A DNA stretch of 64,000 bases from Chitinophagaceae bacterium (GCA_947488765.1 CANLAE010000011.1:24941-88940); one strand, 5' to 3'. Positions 16,931 through 25,223 are shown, counted from the stretch's first letter. Notes: generated by a model not told the origin, from the sequence alone. Translations and numbers: made by a program.

Positions 16931-17824
16931 CTAATTATTTAATTTCCCTTGCGTAATCCACAACTGAAATAAGTCTCTGAATAACCCACTTGAAACTTGA
17001 GTTGTTGGAACTGGAGATAAAGAAGAACCTTGAGGCATATTACCCGTAGGTTTTAATCTGCTATAAATGGCTGCACTTTCATTGTTAATTGTTGACCATT
17101 GAGTCCAGGTAGTATGAGAACCATGATGACATGTTGCACACTGATTACTTATTATCGGCAAAATATCTACACTAAATCTTACCAAATAAACAATGGTTAA
17201 TGAATAGGTTGTAGATATTGAACCAACAGAGTTTGTTGCTTTTACGGTAATTGAATAAGTACCAGGCGACATTGTATTTGCCCAGCTGATTACGCCAGAG
17301 GTAGCACTGATGGTAATTCCCGTAATTGCAGTGGTTAATGAATAAGTTATAGCTGCTCCTCCGGTATTAATAGATGGAGCAAGTGAACTGCCAGCCGTTC
17401 CCTGATTTACAGTACTTGAAGCAGGAGAATAAACAAAACTTGAAGGCGCTGTAGCAACACCCGATGCATTTACATACAGGGTATATCGTGTACTATCAAC
17501 CATTCCTTTTGTATTGGTTGCAACAATTCCCAAATTATAGGTTCCTTTCGGAACACTATTAGCCCAGCTGATTACACCATTGTTATCTAAAGAAAAACCT
17601 GTTGTAGGGACTGAAATTTTAAATGTAACAATGCCAACTACGGTATTTTTAATAATGGGAGAAACAGAACTTCCTGCTGTACCAACTATGATAGTTGAAG
17701 AAGAAGGCGAATAAGAAATTTTCAAAGTGTCTTTAGGAATATTGGGCATATCAACCTCTGCTTTATCGTAATGACAACTTGATATTACGCCAATGATAGA
17801 GAGTAAAATAATAAACTGTCTCAT
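16931..17824 (-). CDS. Lipoprotein with two Ig-like domains and a C-terminal heme c site
   Basis: A 297-residue lipoprotein (lipobox ISSC, Cys 17). Two tandem putative Ig domains of the He_PIG type follow, recognisable by the repeated pattern PSSSTIIVGTAGSSVSPII / ASSTVNQGTAGSSLAPSI and GVISWANSVPKGTYN / GVISWANTMSPGTYS (near residues 40-125 and 130-215). The C-terminal region has one cytochrome c motif, CATCH, near residue 229, within DILPIISNQCATCHHG, a form seen in many Bacteroidota and Planctomycetota surface cytochromes. It is first in the run with YceI, DUF5777 and the OB-fold protein. A role in electron transfer or heme display at the surface is inferred. Confidence 0.82.
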   Translation of the reverse strand: MRQFIILLSIIGVISSCHYDKAEVDMPNIPKDTLKISYSPSSSTIIVGTAGSSVSPIIKNTVVGIVTFKISVPTTGFSLDNNGVISWANSVPKGTYNLGIVATNTKGMVDSTRYTLYVNASGVATAPSSFVYSPASSTVNQGTAGSSLAPSINTGGAAITYSLTTAITGITISATSGVISWANTMSPGTYSITVKATNSVGSISTTYSLTIVYLVRFSVDILPIISNQCATCHHGSHTTWTQWSTINNESAAIYSRLKPTGNMPQGSSLSPVPTTQVSSGLFRDLFQLWITQGKLNN

Positions 17825-17978
17825 TTTTATTATGATTTTAAGACTACAATGTAAAGTTTTTGTACGAAAAAGAACCTATTTGTTGGTGAATTAAATCAAA
17901 TTAACACTAATTCAAAATTATTGAATTACTTGTTAAATCTACTGATCTTTATCAATGTTCTATTGGATTTAAAAAATA

Positions 17979-18010
17979 AAAAAAGGCTTCAATTGCTTGA
18001 AACCTTTTTT
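17979..18010. terminator. Hairpin terminator, probably the original terminator of tRNA-Val
   Basis: AAAAAAGGCTTCAA (17979-17992) pairs with TTGAAACCTTTTTT (17997-18010) with one mismatch. It lies directly beyond the tRNA-Val fragment at 18011-18056, in the place a terminator would hold after a tRNA gene read on the minus strand. This supports the idea that the fragment is the displaced old 3' end of the tRNA gene. Confidence 0.75.
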
Positions 18011-18056
18011 GTGGGAGTTGACGGGGTCGAACCGCCGACCCTCTGCTTGTAAGGCA
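18011..18056 (-). repeat. 46-nt direct repeat: displaced 3' part of tRNA-Val (att-like, distal copy)
   Basis: These 46 bases are identical to 20639-20684, which is the 3' part of the intact tRNA-Val gene from the anticodon loop through the T arm and acceptor strand. The identity ends abruptly on both sides (T versus A before it, ACCC versus GATG after it). The fragment cannot form a tRNA because the 5' half is absent. A tRNA 3'-end duplication of this kind is the standard product of integration by a tyrosine recombinase. Confidence 0.85.
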
Positions 18057-18208
18057 ACCCACATATAATTATTGATATTTACGTTTTGATAATAAATTAC
18101 CCAGAAGATTTTGGAAATATAATTTTAGATGTTACAACAAAGGGAATTTTTCAATATTTATTAATTATTATTTTTCTTTATTTTTAATTCTAAAACAAAC
18201 TAACTGTT

Positions 18209-20248
18209 ATGAAAAAAATATGTTTCTCATTACTCTTTTTTTTATTCAATATAAATGGCAATTCACAAATAATTATAAATACTGATACTATAATACGAGA
18301 AAATAATTATTGTGAGTTCAACGGAAAAAATATTAGTAGTAGTGCAACTTATTATCAAGGTAATTGCCAAGGTAACCAAGCAAATGGTTTTGGAACTTTA
18401 CAGTTTGAAAATGGAACTTTAATGAAAGGTTATTTTACTAATAATAAAATTCAAGACCTGTATTTAGACTATTTATTTCAAAAAGAAAAATTGGTCGTAA
18501 TTGGTCCAAATCAAGGATTTCTTCTTCATGGTCCTTGTATGTATATTAGAAATAACAATATGGTTACTTTGGAAAATTTTAGCAATGGAAAATGGTTTAG
18601 TAATCGAATGGATTCATATACTATACCATCGCCTTCTGAAAAAGTTGAAGATATTTTAGCAATAAATACTGAAATTACTAACGATGGTGGCATCAACATC
18701 CCAAATACCAATTCTGTGCTGTTTATTTCATGTAAAAAGCCAAATAAAAAACGTGGTAAGGATTACAATGTTTTTTGGATTACACAATACGATATAGATA
18801 AAAACAAGGTTATAAATCAATTCGGTAATTATGATAACCCTATTTCTTATTCAGGAATTCCAGAATTTGTCACTTTTGATTCATTAAATAAGATTGCTTA
18901 TTTCAAATTCATTAATGAAAAAAAATCAATTATATATGTTAAATGCAACTTAAACAACGGGCAAAAATCATTAATAAACACATTTGTAAAACCTATAACT
19001 GAATCTATTCGATTTGAACAAAAGTTGTATAACAGTGATTTTGAAAACTATCATGCAATAGGCAGAATTTATTTTACTAGTGATTTAAAGAATAAATATA
19101 TTTTACTGAAGGATAGTTCTTATGTAAAAATATATTGTAAATACAACCCATTTTTGAATTCTAGTGATACAAGTCATGGAAGTATAATAATAAAATATTC
19201 TAAAAAACATGAGATTTTACAAAAAAAAATATTGCCAAACATTAATATATATGATTTTTGTATCGATGAAAAAAGCAATAGAATGGCTATTAATTCAAGG
19301 GATAATGAACATGTTTATTTAGAGTATTACAGCCTTAATAATTTTCTAAAATTATCGACTGTTTTTGCAAAAAAAACTAATAGTGATAATCCAATATTAT
19401 TAGGAAAAGTTTCTTTTTCGAAAAATGGAATTTATTTGTTTTATCAAACTGGTTCATCCGGGGCACTAGGTACAACTATTTTTCTAAATAATAATTTATA
19501 TTATGGGGTTGCGGGTGAAATTTTGGCCGAAAGCGAAAATGATAATGTTGTAATTACAAATATTGATGATAATATTCTTGCTTTTGATCTCGAAAAAAAG
19601 AGAATTATTTGGCGTTATGATTTAGGTGTCGAAAGTCATGCAGTTTTTACAAATTCAAACAATAACAATCTCTATATTATCAAGTGGAATACAAAATCAG
19701 ATAAATTCTATTTTTTAAAATTTAAACTACCCAATCCTATAATTAATTTAAATTACTTTGTTCAAAAAGCAGATTTAAACTCAACTATAAATCAGGAAAT
19801 TGAAGAAATAAAAATCAATGATTTAGACAAAAATGCTGACAAAACAAAGAACTTAATTAAACCGAATAAAACAGTATATGAGCAGAAAAAAATGCCAACA
19901 GAAATAAAATATCAATACAACAAAACATCTGTAACAACTTGTAAATGGTGCAAAAAAAGATTTAACTGTGAAAAAAATTCTAATGAGGCTATAGAATTAG
20001 GAAAATCTTTTTCAGCTGAAATGTACAAAATGGCACTTCAAAATAGAAACTCGGATGAAGTTATGAGCAAAAATTTAAATGATGCAAAAAAGAGGTACGG
20101 AGTTGAGGATAACCCAGAAATTGACAATTTTGTAATGAACAAAGTTGATAAATATTTAAAAGAAATGTTGGTTATTAATATTTATAATTGTCCTGAATTT
20201 TGTTCGTTAAAATGTGAAACTGAATTTAATTTTTATAAAAATCATTAA
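18209..20248 (+). CDS. Secreted protein of unknown function with MORN-like motif, propeller-like body and Cys-rich end
   Basis: A 679-residue protein I do not recognise. It has a signal peptide (residues 1-20, cleavage near NSQ), then a MORN-like stretch QANGFGTLQFENGTLMKGYF (residues 58-77), then about 400 residues of repeated short strands of the type seen in beta-propellers (for example NVVITNIDDNILAFDLEKKR, IIWRYDLGV), and a charged linker rich in Lys and Asn. The C-terminus has a split four-cysteine pattern: CKWCKKRFNC near residue 577 and FCSLKCETEF near 665, the CxxC...CSxxC layout of treble-clef zinc sites, separated by a helical insertion of about 80 residues. It is the only gene of the tRNA-Val element and strikingly AT-rich. 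Confidence 0.75.
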   Translation: MKKICFSLLFFLFNINGNSQIIINTDTIIRENNYCEFNGKNISSSATYYQGNCQGNQANGFGTLQFENGTLMKGYFTNNKIQDLYLDYLFQKEKLVVIGPNQGFLLHGPCMYIRNNNMVTLENFSNGKWFSNRMDSYTIPSPSEKVEDILAINTEITNDGGINIPNTNSVLFISCKKPNKKRGKDYNVFWITQYDIDKNKVINQFGNYDNPISYSGIPEFVTFDSLNKIAYFKFINEKKSIIYVKCNLNNGQKSLINTFVKPITESIRFEQKLYNSDFENYHAIGRIYFTSDLKNKYILLKDSSYVKIYCKYNPFLNSSDTSHGSIIIKYSKKHEILQKKILPNINIYDFCIDEKSNRMAINSRDNEHVYLEYYSLNNFLKLSTVFAKKTNSDNPILLGKVSFSKNGIYLFYQTGSSGALGTTIFLNNNLYYGVAGEILAESENDNVVITNIDDNILAFDLEKKRIIWRYDLGVESHAVFTNSNNNNLYIIKWNTKSDKFYFLKFKLPNPIINLNYFVQKADLNSTINQEIEEIKINDLDKNADKTKNLIKPNKTVYEQKKMPTEIKYQYNKTSVTTCKWCKKRFNCEKNSNEAIELGKSFSAEMYKMALQNRNSDEVMSKNLNDAKKRYGVEDNPEIDNFVMNKVDKYLKEMLVINIYNCPEFCSLKCETEFNFYKNH

Positions 20249-20598
20249 TTACATTCTGTATAAATCATCAACATATTGTGAAAAAATTTCAGAAAGAGAT
20301 AATTGCTTAAAATATTTTAATCACAATTCTATCGATCAACTGCACCATTAAGATTTTTGGTAGCCAAATTAAGAGAAATTATTAACGATAAAAAAGAATA
20401 AAAATTTAAATTCAAGTAATATTTAAAAAATTGGATTTTAGTACAGTTACATATGAAAATATTTGCACTAGTTTAGGGTGAAAGATAAATATATTTATGA
20501 TTGTAGGTTAATAATGAAGGGTTTTATTCAATTTTTTTAAAACAAAACGAAAGGTTTCAAAGGCTAAAAACAGCTAAATGTTTAAACCAGAAAATAAA
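20249..20598. other. Noncoding part of the tRNA-Val element
   Basis: No complete gene is visible. A short open stretch at 20321-20401 on the plus strand reads TAPLRFLVAKLREIINDKKE before its stop, which looks like the helical end of a protein, but it has no start codon and stops close upstream. It may be the last trace of a deleted element gene, or chance. Confidence 0.3.
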
Positions 20599-20628
20599 CA
20601 AGGGTTTCAGTTTTCACTGAAACCCTTG
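20599..20628. terminator. Terminator downstream of tRNA-Val (element-borne copy)
   Basis: CAAGGGTTTCAG (20599-20610) and CTGAAACCCTTG (20617-20628) form a perfect 12-base stem with a 6-base loop just past the 3' end of tRNA-Val on the minus strand. If the integration model is right, this hairpin came with the element and replaced the original terminator at 17979-18010. Confidence 0.8.
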
Positions 20629-20638
20629 TTGTTGTTGA

Positions 20639-20684
20639 GTGGGAGTTGACGGGGTCGAACCGCCGACCCTCTGCTTGTAAGGCA
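20639..20684 (-). repeat. 46-nt direct repeat: copy inside the intact tRNA-Val gene
   Basis: Identical over 46 bases to 18011-18056. This copy is part of the functional tRNA-Val gene and, in the integration model, is the junction regenerated from the element's attachment site. Confidence 0.85.
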
Positions 20685-20714
20685 GATGCTCTAAACCAAC
20701 TGAGCTAAACTCCC
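20640..20714 (-). tRNA. tRNA-Val (UAC)
   Basis: Read on the minus strand: acceptor GGGAGTT pairs with AACTCCC, the D arm is GCTCAGTTGGTTTAGAGC, the anticodon stem TCTGC/GCAGA encloses loop CTTACAA with anticodon UAC, and the T arm contains GGTTCGACC. CCA is not encoded; the discriminator A is at 20640. Its 3' part is duplicated at 18011-18056. Confidence 0.96.
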
Positions 20715-20899
20715 TTTCATTAATCGGAGTGCAAAAATAGGGGCTTAGATACATTAGACAAAAATATTTTTTACTTTTTTAATTGAAATATTTAATTCAA
20801 GTTGAATTTATACGTAAAAGCAAGAAATAAATTTTAGAAAATATGGTTTTACGCTAAAAATATTATTGCAACTCAGTTTATTATTGAATCTACAGTTAT

Positions 20900-20907
20900 T
20901 ACTTTTG
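20900..20907 (+). promoter_or_regulatory. Bacteroidota -7 promoter element close to the clpS start
   Basis: TACTTTTG fits the TAnnTTTG consensus and ends five bases before the clpS ATG at 20912. Transcription would begin at or within a few bases of the start codon, giving a leaderless or nearly leaderless mRNA. No good -33 TTG is found at the usual spacing, so this is a weak call. Confidence 0.4.
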
Positions 20908-20911
20908 CAGC

Positions 20912-21217
20912 ATGCCGAGTTGGAACAATCAAACTGAATACTCAGAAAAATCTGATGTAGCTATTTTAGAGTCTACTTCCTTTCCATTTTCATTAATTGT
21001 ATGGAATGATGAGGTTAATACATTCGATTGGGTGATACGAACACTGATAGAAGTTTGTGAGCATTCGGAAGAACAAGCAGAACAGTGTGCTATGTTGATT
21101 CACTTCAAAGGAAAGTATGCTGTAAAAAATGGTGATTACGACACTTTAAAACCAATGTGTAACAGTATAACCGAACGTGGCATTGGCGCTACAATAGAAG
21201 AAACTGTTGGTAGTTAA
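20912..21217 (+). CDS. clpS: ATP-dependent Clp protease adaptor ClpS
   Basis: A 101-residue protein with the ClpS core: FSLIVWNDEVNTFDWVIRTL (residues 27-46), whose Asn-Asp pair lines the pocket that recognises N-terminal bulky hydrophobic residues, then a helix with HSEEQAEQCAMLIHFKGKYA and a final strand IGATIEE. The N-terminal 25 residues form the flexible extension that enters ClpA/ClpC-type unfoldases. It delivers N-degron substrates to the Clp protease. The aat gene follows 35 bases later on the same strand: Aat makes the very N-degrons that ClpS reads, so the pair is a functional unit. Confidence 0.95.
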   Translation: MPSWNNQTEYSEKSDVAILESTSFPFSLIVWNDEVNTFDWVIRTLIEVCEHSEEQAEQCAMLIHFKGKYAVKNGDYDTLKPMCNSITERGIGATIEETVGS

Positions 21218-21252
21218 AAAAATCTTTTTCTTTCCTACTACAAACAACAATA

Positions 21253-21894
21253 GTGCTTCATATCCTTACAGAAAAATTATGGTTTCCTCCAGCTGAAGAT
21301 GCAATGTCAGATGGGCTTTTGGCAATGGGAGGAGATTTAAATACCGACCGATTATTATTAGCTTACAAATCTGGTATTTTTCCATGGTACGATAATGATT
21401 TGCCGTTGTGGTGGCATCCTGATCCTCGCTTTGTTTTATTTCCAAATGAATTAATTGTCAGCAAAAGCATGAAGCAATTAATCAAACAAAAAGCATTTCA
21501 GTTTACAACCAATACTGCATTTGAAGCAGTGATTAATAATTGCAAAACCATTAGCAGAAAAGATCAGGATGGTACATGGATAAATGAAGATGTAAAAAAG
21601 GCTTATTGTCAATTACACAAAATGGGTGTTGCACACAGTGCAGAAGTTTGGAGCAATGGAAAACTCGTAGGAGGCTTGTATGGCATACGTTTGGGTAAAA
21701 TTTTCTTCGGAGAAAGTATGTTTAGCAACCAAAGCAATGCCAGCAAATATGCATTTATTCAGTATGTAGAAATATTAAAAAAGGAAGGTGTTGTAATGAT
21801 AGATTGCCAAGTATATACATCACATTTAGAAAGCCTTGGAGCAATAATGATTGCAAGAAATGAGTTTATGGAAATACTGAAAAGCAATATATAA
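21253..21894 (+). CDS. aat: Leucyl/phenylalanyl-tRNA--protein transferase
   Basis: A 213-residue enzyme that transfers Leu or Phe from aminoacyl-tRNA to proteins with N-terminal Arg or Lys, marking them for ClpS-dependent degradation. The family block FPPAEDAMSDGLLAMGGDLN (residues 11-30) is followed by YKSGIFPWY and WWHPDPRFVLFP, then GGLYGIRLGKIFFGESMFS near residues 138-156 and the C-terminal IDCQVYTSHLESLGA. The start is GTG at 21253; the first in-frame ATG lies at codon 18 and would remove the beginning of the conserved block. It is very probably translated from the clpS transcript. Confidence 0.96.
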   Translation: MLHILTEKLWFPPAEDAMSDGLLAMGGDLNTDRLLLAYKSGIFPWYDNDLPLWWHPDPRFVLFPNELIVSKSMKQLIKQKAFQFTTNTAFEAVINNCKTISRKDQDGTWINEDVKKAYCQLHKMGVAHSAEVWSNGKLVGGLYGIRLGKIFFGESMFSNQSNASKYAFIQYVEILKKEGVVMIDCQVYTSHLESLGAIMIARNEFMEILKSNI

Positions 21895-21924
21895 TCATGT
21901 TTCCGCTACTTTTTCCAAGCCATA

Positions 21925-22362
21925 TCAATCATCGTATCTCTTCTTTTTTTCTTCCTTGTATTCCAATTGCTCTAATAAAGATTCTGCTGTTGGATTTTTT
22001 GTAACAGTTACTGCAACCTGAAACAATGCAATGAATAAACCAATTGAAGTAAGTAACTCTCCCCATGTAATCCAGTAACCCCAAAAGTTGTAAATCTTCG
22101 CCAGTTCGGGATGCCTTGAATGATAAATTATTTCTACGGCTTTATTCTCAGTTAAATTTCTGAAGACGTAGCTTGCATCAACAGCATATTGTTTTGTATT
22201 TACTTCAAAAACAGCCTTCGGAATTTTTTGTTGTGTTGCACTATCCAAACGATAATGAATAGTTGCACCTAGTGTTTCACCATCAAAATAATCTGGTTCT
22301 CTGCTGTAAAAAATATACAACGAAAAACAAACAACGTATAAAAAAATCAACCCTTTGTACAT
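21925..22362 (-). CDS. DUF3592-like small membrane protein
   Basis: A 145-residue protein with a hydrophobic N-terminal segment (GLIFLYVVCFSLYIFY, residues 4-19), a central extracytoplasmic strand-rich region containing YHSRHPELAKIYNFWGYW near 80-97, a second membrane segment (LTSIGLFIALFQVAVTV) and a charged tail with EEKKKRYDD. The layout, with a value-of-sequence block such as VEIIYHSRHPELAKI just before the second helix, resembles DUF3592 proteins. Function is unknown. It is convergent with aat and divergent from the epimerase gene at 22518. Confidence 0.65.
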   Translation of the reverse strand: MYKGLIFLYVVCFSLYIFYSREPDYFDGETLGATIHYRLDSATQQKIPKAVFEVNTKQYAVDASYVFRNLTENKAVEIIYHSRHPELAKIYNFWGYWITWGELLTSIGLFIALFQVAVTVTKNPTAESLLEQLEYKEEKKKRYDD

Positions 22363-22517
22363 GCTGCGAAATTAATCTTTGAGATGTTAATACAAACAGT
22401 TTGTTGAATTAGTCAGAAATTAAACGAAGTCATTAATAAATTTCAAATTTGAACAAACTAAAATGATTGTGTGTTTAAACTATACAAATTGTATTTTTAA
22501 TTTTTTATACTAAAATT

Positions 22518-23441
22518 ATGGCAACAGTACTGATAACAGGAGGAACAGGATTAGTGGGCAAAAGACTTACTGAAATATTGGTTTCAAAGGGTTACGAAGT
22601 AATTATTGTAACCAGAAAGATTCCTTTATCGGCTCAAAAAAATATTCAATATGCTTTGTGGAATGTAGAAGCCGGGCAAATAGATTCAAATGCTATTAAA
22701 AAATCGGATTACATTATTCATTTAGCCGGTGCCGGTGTTGCGGATAAGCGATGGACAGTTAAACGAAAAAAAGAAATCGTTGACAGCAGAATTAAAAGCT
22801 GTGAATTATTGGTGAATGCATTACGAACAAATGAAAATAAAATCAAAGCAGTTATCAGTGCAAGTGCAATAGGTTGGTATGGACCAGACCCTTCGACACA
22901 TGAAAATGGATTTGATGAAAATGATGTGCCTGAAAATGATTTTCTGGGAAACACCTGCAAACTTTGGGAAGAAAGTATTCAGCCAACAACCTTATTAGGC
23001 AAACGTTTGGTTATTTTAAGAACCGGAATTGTACTGAGTAAATTTGGTGGTGCGTTGAAAGAATTTTTAACGCCTTTGAAATTTGGTATCGCTGCAATTT
23101 TGGGCAATGGCAAACAAAAAATTAGTTGGATTGATATTGATGATTTGTGTGCAATCTATATCAATGCTATTGAAAATAACAATTGGCATGGTAGCTACAA
23201 TGCAGTAGCACCAAGCCCTGTAAGCAATAAACAATTGACACTTGCACTGGCAAAAAAATTAAGAGGAAAGTTTTTTATTCCGATTTATGTTCCTGGTTTT
23301 GTTCTAAACTTTATACTTGGTGACATGAGTATTGAAGTATTAAAAAGTTGTACCGTTAGTGCAGAAAAAATAAAACATGCAGGATACAATTTTTTATACC
23401 CTACACTTGAAAGTTCATTGGATCATTTATTAAAAAAATAA
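22518..23441 (+). CDS. TIGR01777 family NAD-dependent epimerase-like oxidoreductase
   Basis: A 307-residue short-chain dehydrogenase/reductase of the extended type, related to E. coli YfcH. The nucleotide-binding motif GGTGLVGKRLTEIL is at residues 7-20, IIHLAGAGVADKRWT near 67-81 is diagnostic for the TIGR01777 group, SASAIGWYG near 115-123 contains the catalytic serine and tyrosine, and the C-terminal DUF1731 region ends near LYPTLESSLDHLLKK. The substrate is not known for the group. Its stop lies one base from the stop of the convergent ABC permease gene. Confidence 0.92.
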   Translation: MATVLITGGTGLVGKRLTEILVSKGYEVIIVTRKIPLSAQKNIQYALWNVEAGQIDSNAIKKSDYIIHLAGAGVADKRWTVKRKKEIVDSRIKSCELLVNALRTNENKIKAVISASAIGWYGPDPSTHENGFDENDVPENDFLGNTCKLWEESIQPTTLLGKRLVILRTGIVLSKFGGALKEFLTPLKFGIAAILGNGKQKISWIDIDDLCAIYINAIENNNWHGSYNAVAPSPVSNKQLTLALAKKLRGKFFIPIYVPGFVLNFILGDMSIEVLKSCTVSAEKIKHAGYNFLYPTLESSLDHLLKK

Positions 23442-23442
23442 T

Positions 23443-24219
23443 TTACAAATCCTCTTTCTCAAATTTCCTAACTGCAAAAAAGCAAAATATTGAAATGTAT
23501 AATAGACTCAAGAATAATAAAACATAAGTTTCCGGAGCATCTTTAAAAAACATATTTCCGCCAAAAGGCATTGGAACTAAAATATCTGTCACTTCCAATG
23601 GCATGTAATAAAAAAAGTAATGTTTATTCAAAATTTTATTATCTACAAAACCGCCAATCAATTGTTCAAATATTAAACCATACATAAAGAAAATAGTAAT
23701 TGCCAAGCCACTTTTTCTAAGCAAGACAGCCAATATCATTGCAAAAAATAAATAGCATGTACTTTGTACAAAACTATAGCCGATAAATTCAATACCTTCT
23801 AAAGAAAACTTTCCACTTACCGCAGCACCAAAGCCCCATGCATTCAGCGTTACAAACAAAGTAGTGATTAAACTTAACATTAATCCCATTAAAATTTTAC
23901 CTGTAATAAATTCTCTTCGACTTGATCCGTCAATGATATTTTGACGATGTGTTTTAAAAGTATATTCATTAGAGATAATCAATATCATCAACATCCCCGG
24001 GAAATACAATAACCAGCTACTTATCCAGGCAATTGTTTGGTACACTTTGGGAAAGCTGTACGGAAATAAATCGAGTGGTACATTTTTTTTAACCTCTATC
24101 TGAAACTGATAGGCTATATAATTTACACTGAATAAACCTAAAACGTACAAACCTAAAAAAACCCAAAAGGCTTTGTAATTTTTTACTTTCAGCCATTCAA
24201 TATGTAAGAGTTTTACCAT
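23443..24219 (-). CDS. ABC-2 type transporter permease
   Basis: A 258-residue membrane protein with six predicted membrane segments, the first near residues 17-37 (FWVFLGLYVLGLFSVNYIAY) and the last near 228-248, and a long loop after segment one as in ABC-2 permeases. The conserved EYTFKTHRQNIIDGSSRREF stretch after the second segment is typical of the family. It follows the ATPase gene (24283-25182) at 63 bases on the same strand; the two would form one exporter. The substrate is unknown; antibiotic, lipid or peptide export are all seen among relatives. Confidence 0.88.
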   Translation of the reverse strand: MVKLLHIEWLKVKNYKAFWVFLGLYVLGLFSVNYIAYQFQIEVKKNVPLDLFPYSFPKVYQTIAWISSWLLYFPGMLMILIISNEYTFKTHRQNIIDGSSRREFITGKILMGLMLSLITTLFVTLNAWGFGAAVSGKFSLEGIEFIGYSFVQSTCYLFFAMILAVLLRKSGLAITIFFMYGLIFEQLIGGFVDNKILNKHYFFYYMPLEVTDILVPMPFGGNMFFKDAPETYVLLFLSLLYISIFCFFAVRKFEKEDL

Positions 24220-24282
24220 AAAATTAATTTGTAGAAATACGTTTTTTTGTAAAAGAAAATTTCAGCTTAAAACTGTAAGTCT

Positions 24283-25182
24283 TTAGTTATTGGTTAGTTC
24301 GAAAAATTTAGACTCCAAGCTTTTCTTTTTCAACTGCAAATGATTTAATACAATTCCATGATTGAAACAATGCTGATTCACTTCAGCCAAATTAGCTTTC
24401 CCCATAGAAAAAAACAACTGAAAATTATTTCCAACTTGTTTTAAAGTACTGAAATGTCCGCCCAATTGCAGTAAAACAGATTCTAGATTTGTAATATCAT
24501 ATGCACTAACTTCCACAATATCTTCATTAACTAAAACATCATCTACAGCACCTGCGGTGATTAATTTTCCTTTTTTTAAGATGGCAACATGTGTACAAAC
24601 TTTTTCAACTTCATCTAATAAATGACTTGCCATAATAATGGTCTTTCCTTCTTTTGCTAACCTCAAAATCAAAGTTCTTATTTCGGCGATACCTTCAGGA
24701 TCCAATCCATTGGTAGGTTCATCAAATACCAACAAATCCGGATTACCCAACAAACAACTTGCAATAGCAAGTCTTTGTTTCATACCTAAGCTGTAAGTAC
24801 TGAATTTGCTGTCTTTCCGGTGTGCAAGATTTACTTTTTCCAAAGCAGCACCAATATCATTTTTGCCTCTGCCTTTTATTGCAGCAGCAATTTCTAAATT
24901 TTTTTGGGCAGATAAATAATGATAAAAATTGGGTGTCTCTAACAATGTTCCAATATTTTTTCTGGTATCAGCAGTTGGCATCTTTCCTGAAAATTGAAAT
25001 GACCCGCTCGTTTGTTTTAAAATATCCATTACAATTCCCAATGTCGTTGTTTTACCGCTTCCATTAGGACCTAACAAACCAAAGACTGAACCAGAAGGAA
25101 CATCAAAACTTACTTCATCTAATGCAGTAATATTTCCATACTTTTTTATAAGCTTATTGATTGATAAAACAGGTACGCTCAT
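24283..25182 (-). CDS. ABC transporter ATP-binding protein
   Basis: A 299-residue nucleotide-binding subunit of the ABC-2 (DrrA/CcmA-like) type. Walker A GLLGPNGSGKTTTLG is at about residues 34-48, the Q-loop lies at GTLLETPNFYHYL, the signature is the variant YSLGMKQRLAIA near 130-141 (LGMKQ in place of LSGGQ, normal for this subfamily), Walker B LLVFDEPTNGLDPEG near 150-164 and the switch histidine is in MASHLLDEVEK. A C-terminal regulatory extension of about 75 residues follows. It is first in a two-gene operon with the permease at 23443. Confidence 0.93.
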   Translation of the reverse strand: MSVPVLSINKLIKKYGNITALDEVSFDVPSGSVFGLLGPNGSGKTTTLGIVMDILKQTSGSFQFSGKMPTADTRKNIGTLLETPNFYHYLSAQKNLEIAAAIKGRGKNDIGAALEKVNLAHRKDSKFSTYSLGMKQRLAIASCLLGNPDLLVFDEPTNGLDPEGIAEIRTLILRLAKEGKTIIMASHLLDEVEKVCTHVAILKKGKLITAGAVDDVLVNEDIVEVSAYDITNLESVLLQLGGHFSTLKQVGNNFQLFFSMGKANLAEVNQHCFNHGIVLNHLQLKKKSLESKFFELTNN

Positions 25183-25223
25183 TTTTGTTATTTAACATGA
25201 TAAATATATGAATAAAATTAAAA

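Larger units (their letters stand above)
18057..20638. mobile_element. Small integrated element at tRNA-Val, without integrase
   Basis: The interval is bounded by the 46-nt direct repeats 18011-18056 and 20639-20684 and lies downstream of the 3' end of tRNA-Val, the orientation expected for site-specific integration. One repeat plus the interval is 2,628 bases. It contains a single gene (18209-20248) whose base composition is more AT-rich than the neighbours, and about 390 bases of noncoding sequence. There is no integrase, replication gene or transposase, so it must be a deletion remnant or a satellite that was moved by an integrase supplied in trans. The integration model is inferred from the repeat structure. 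Confidence 0.6.
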
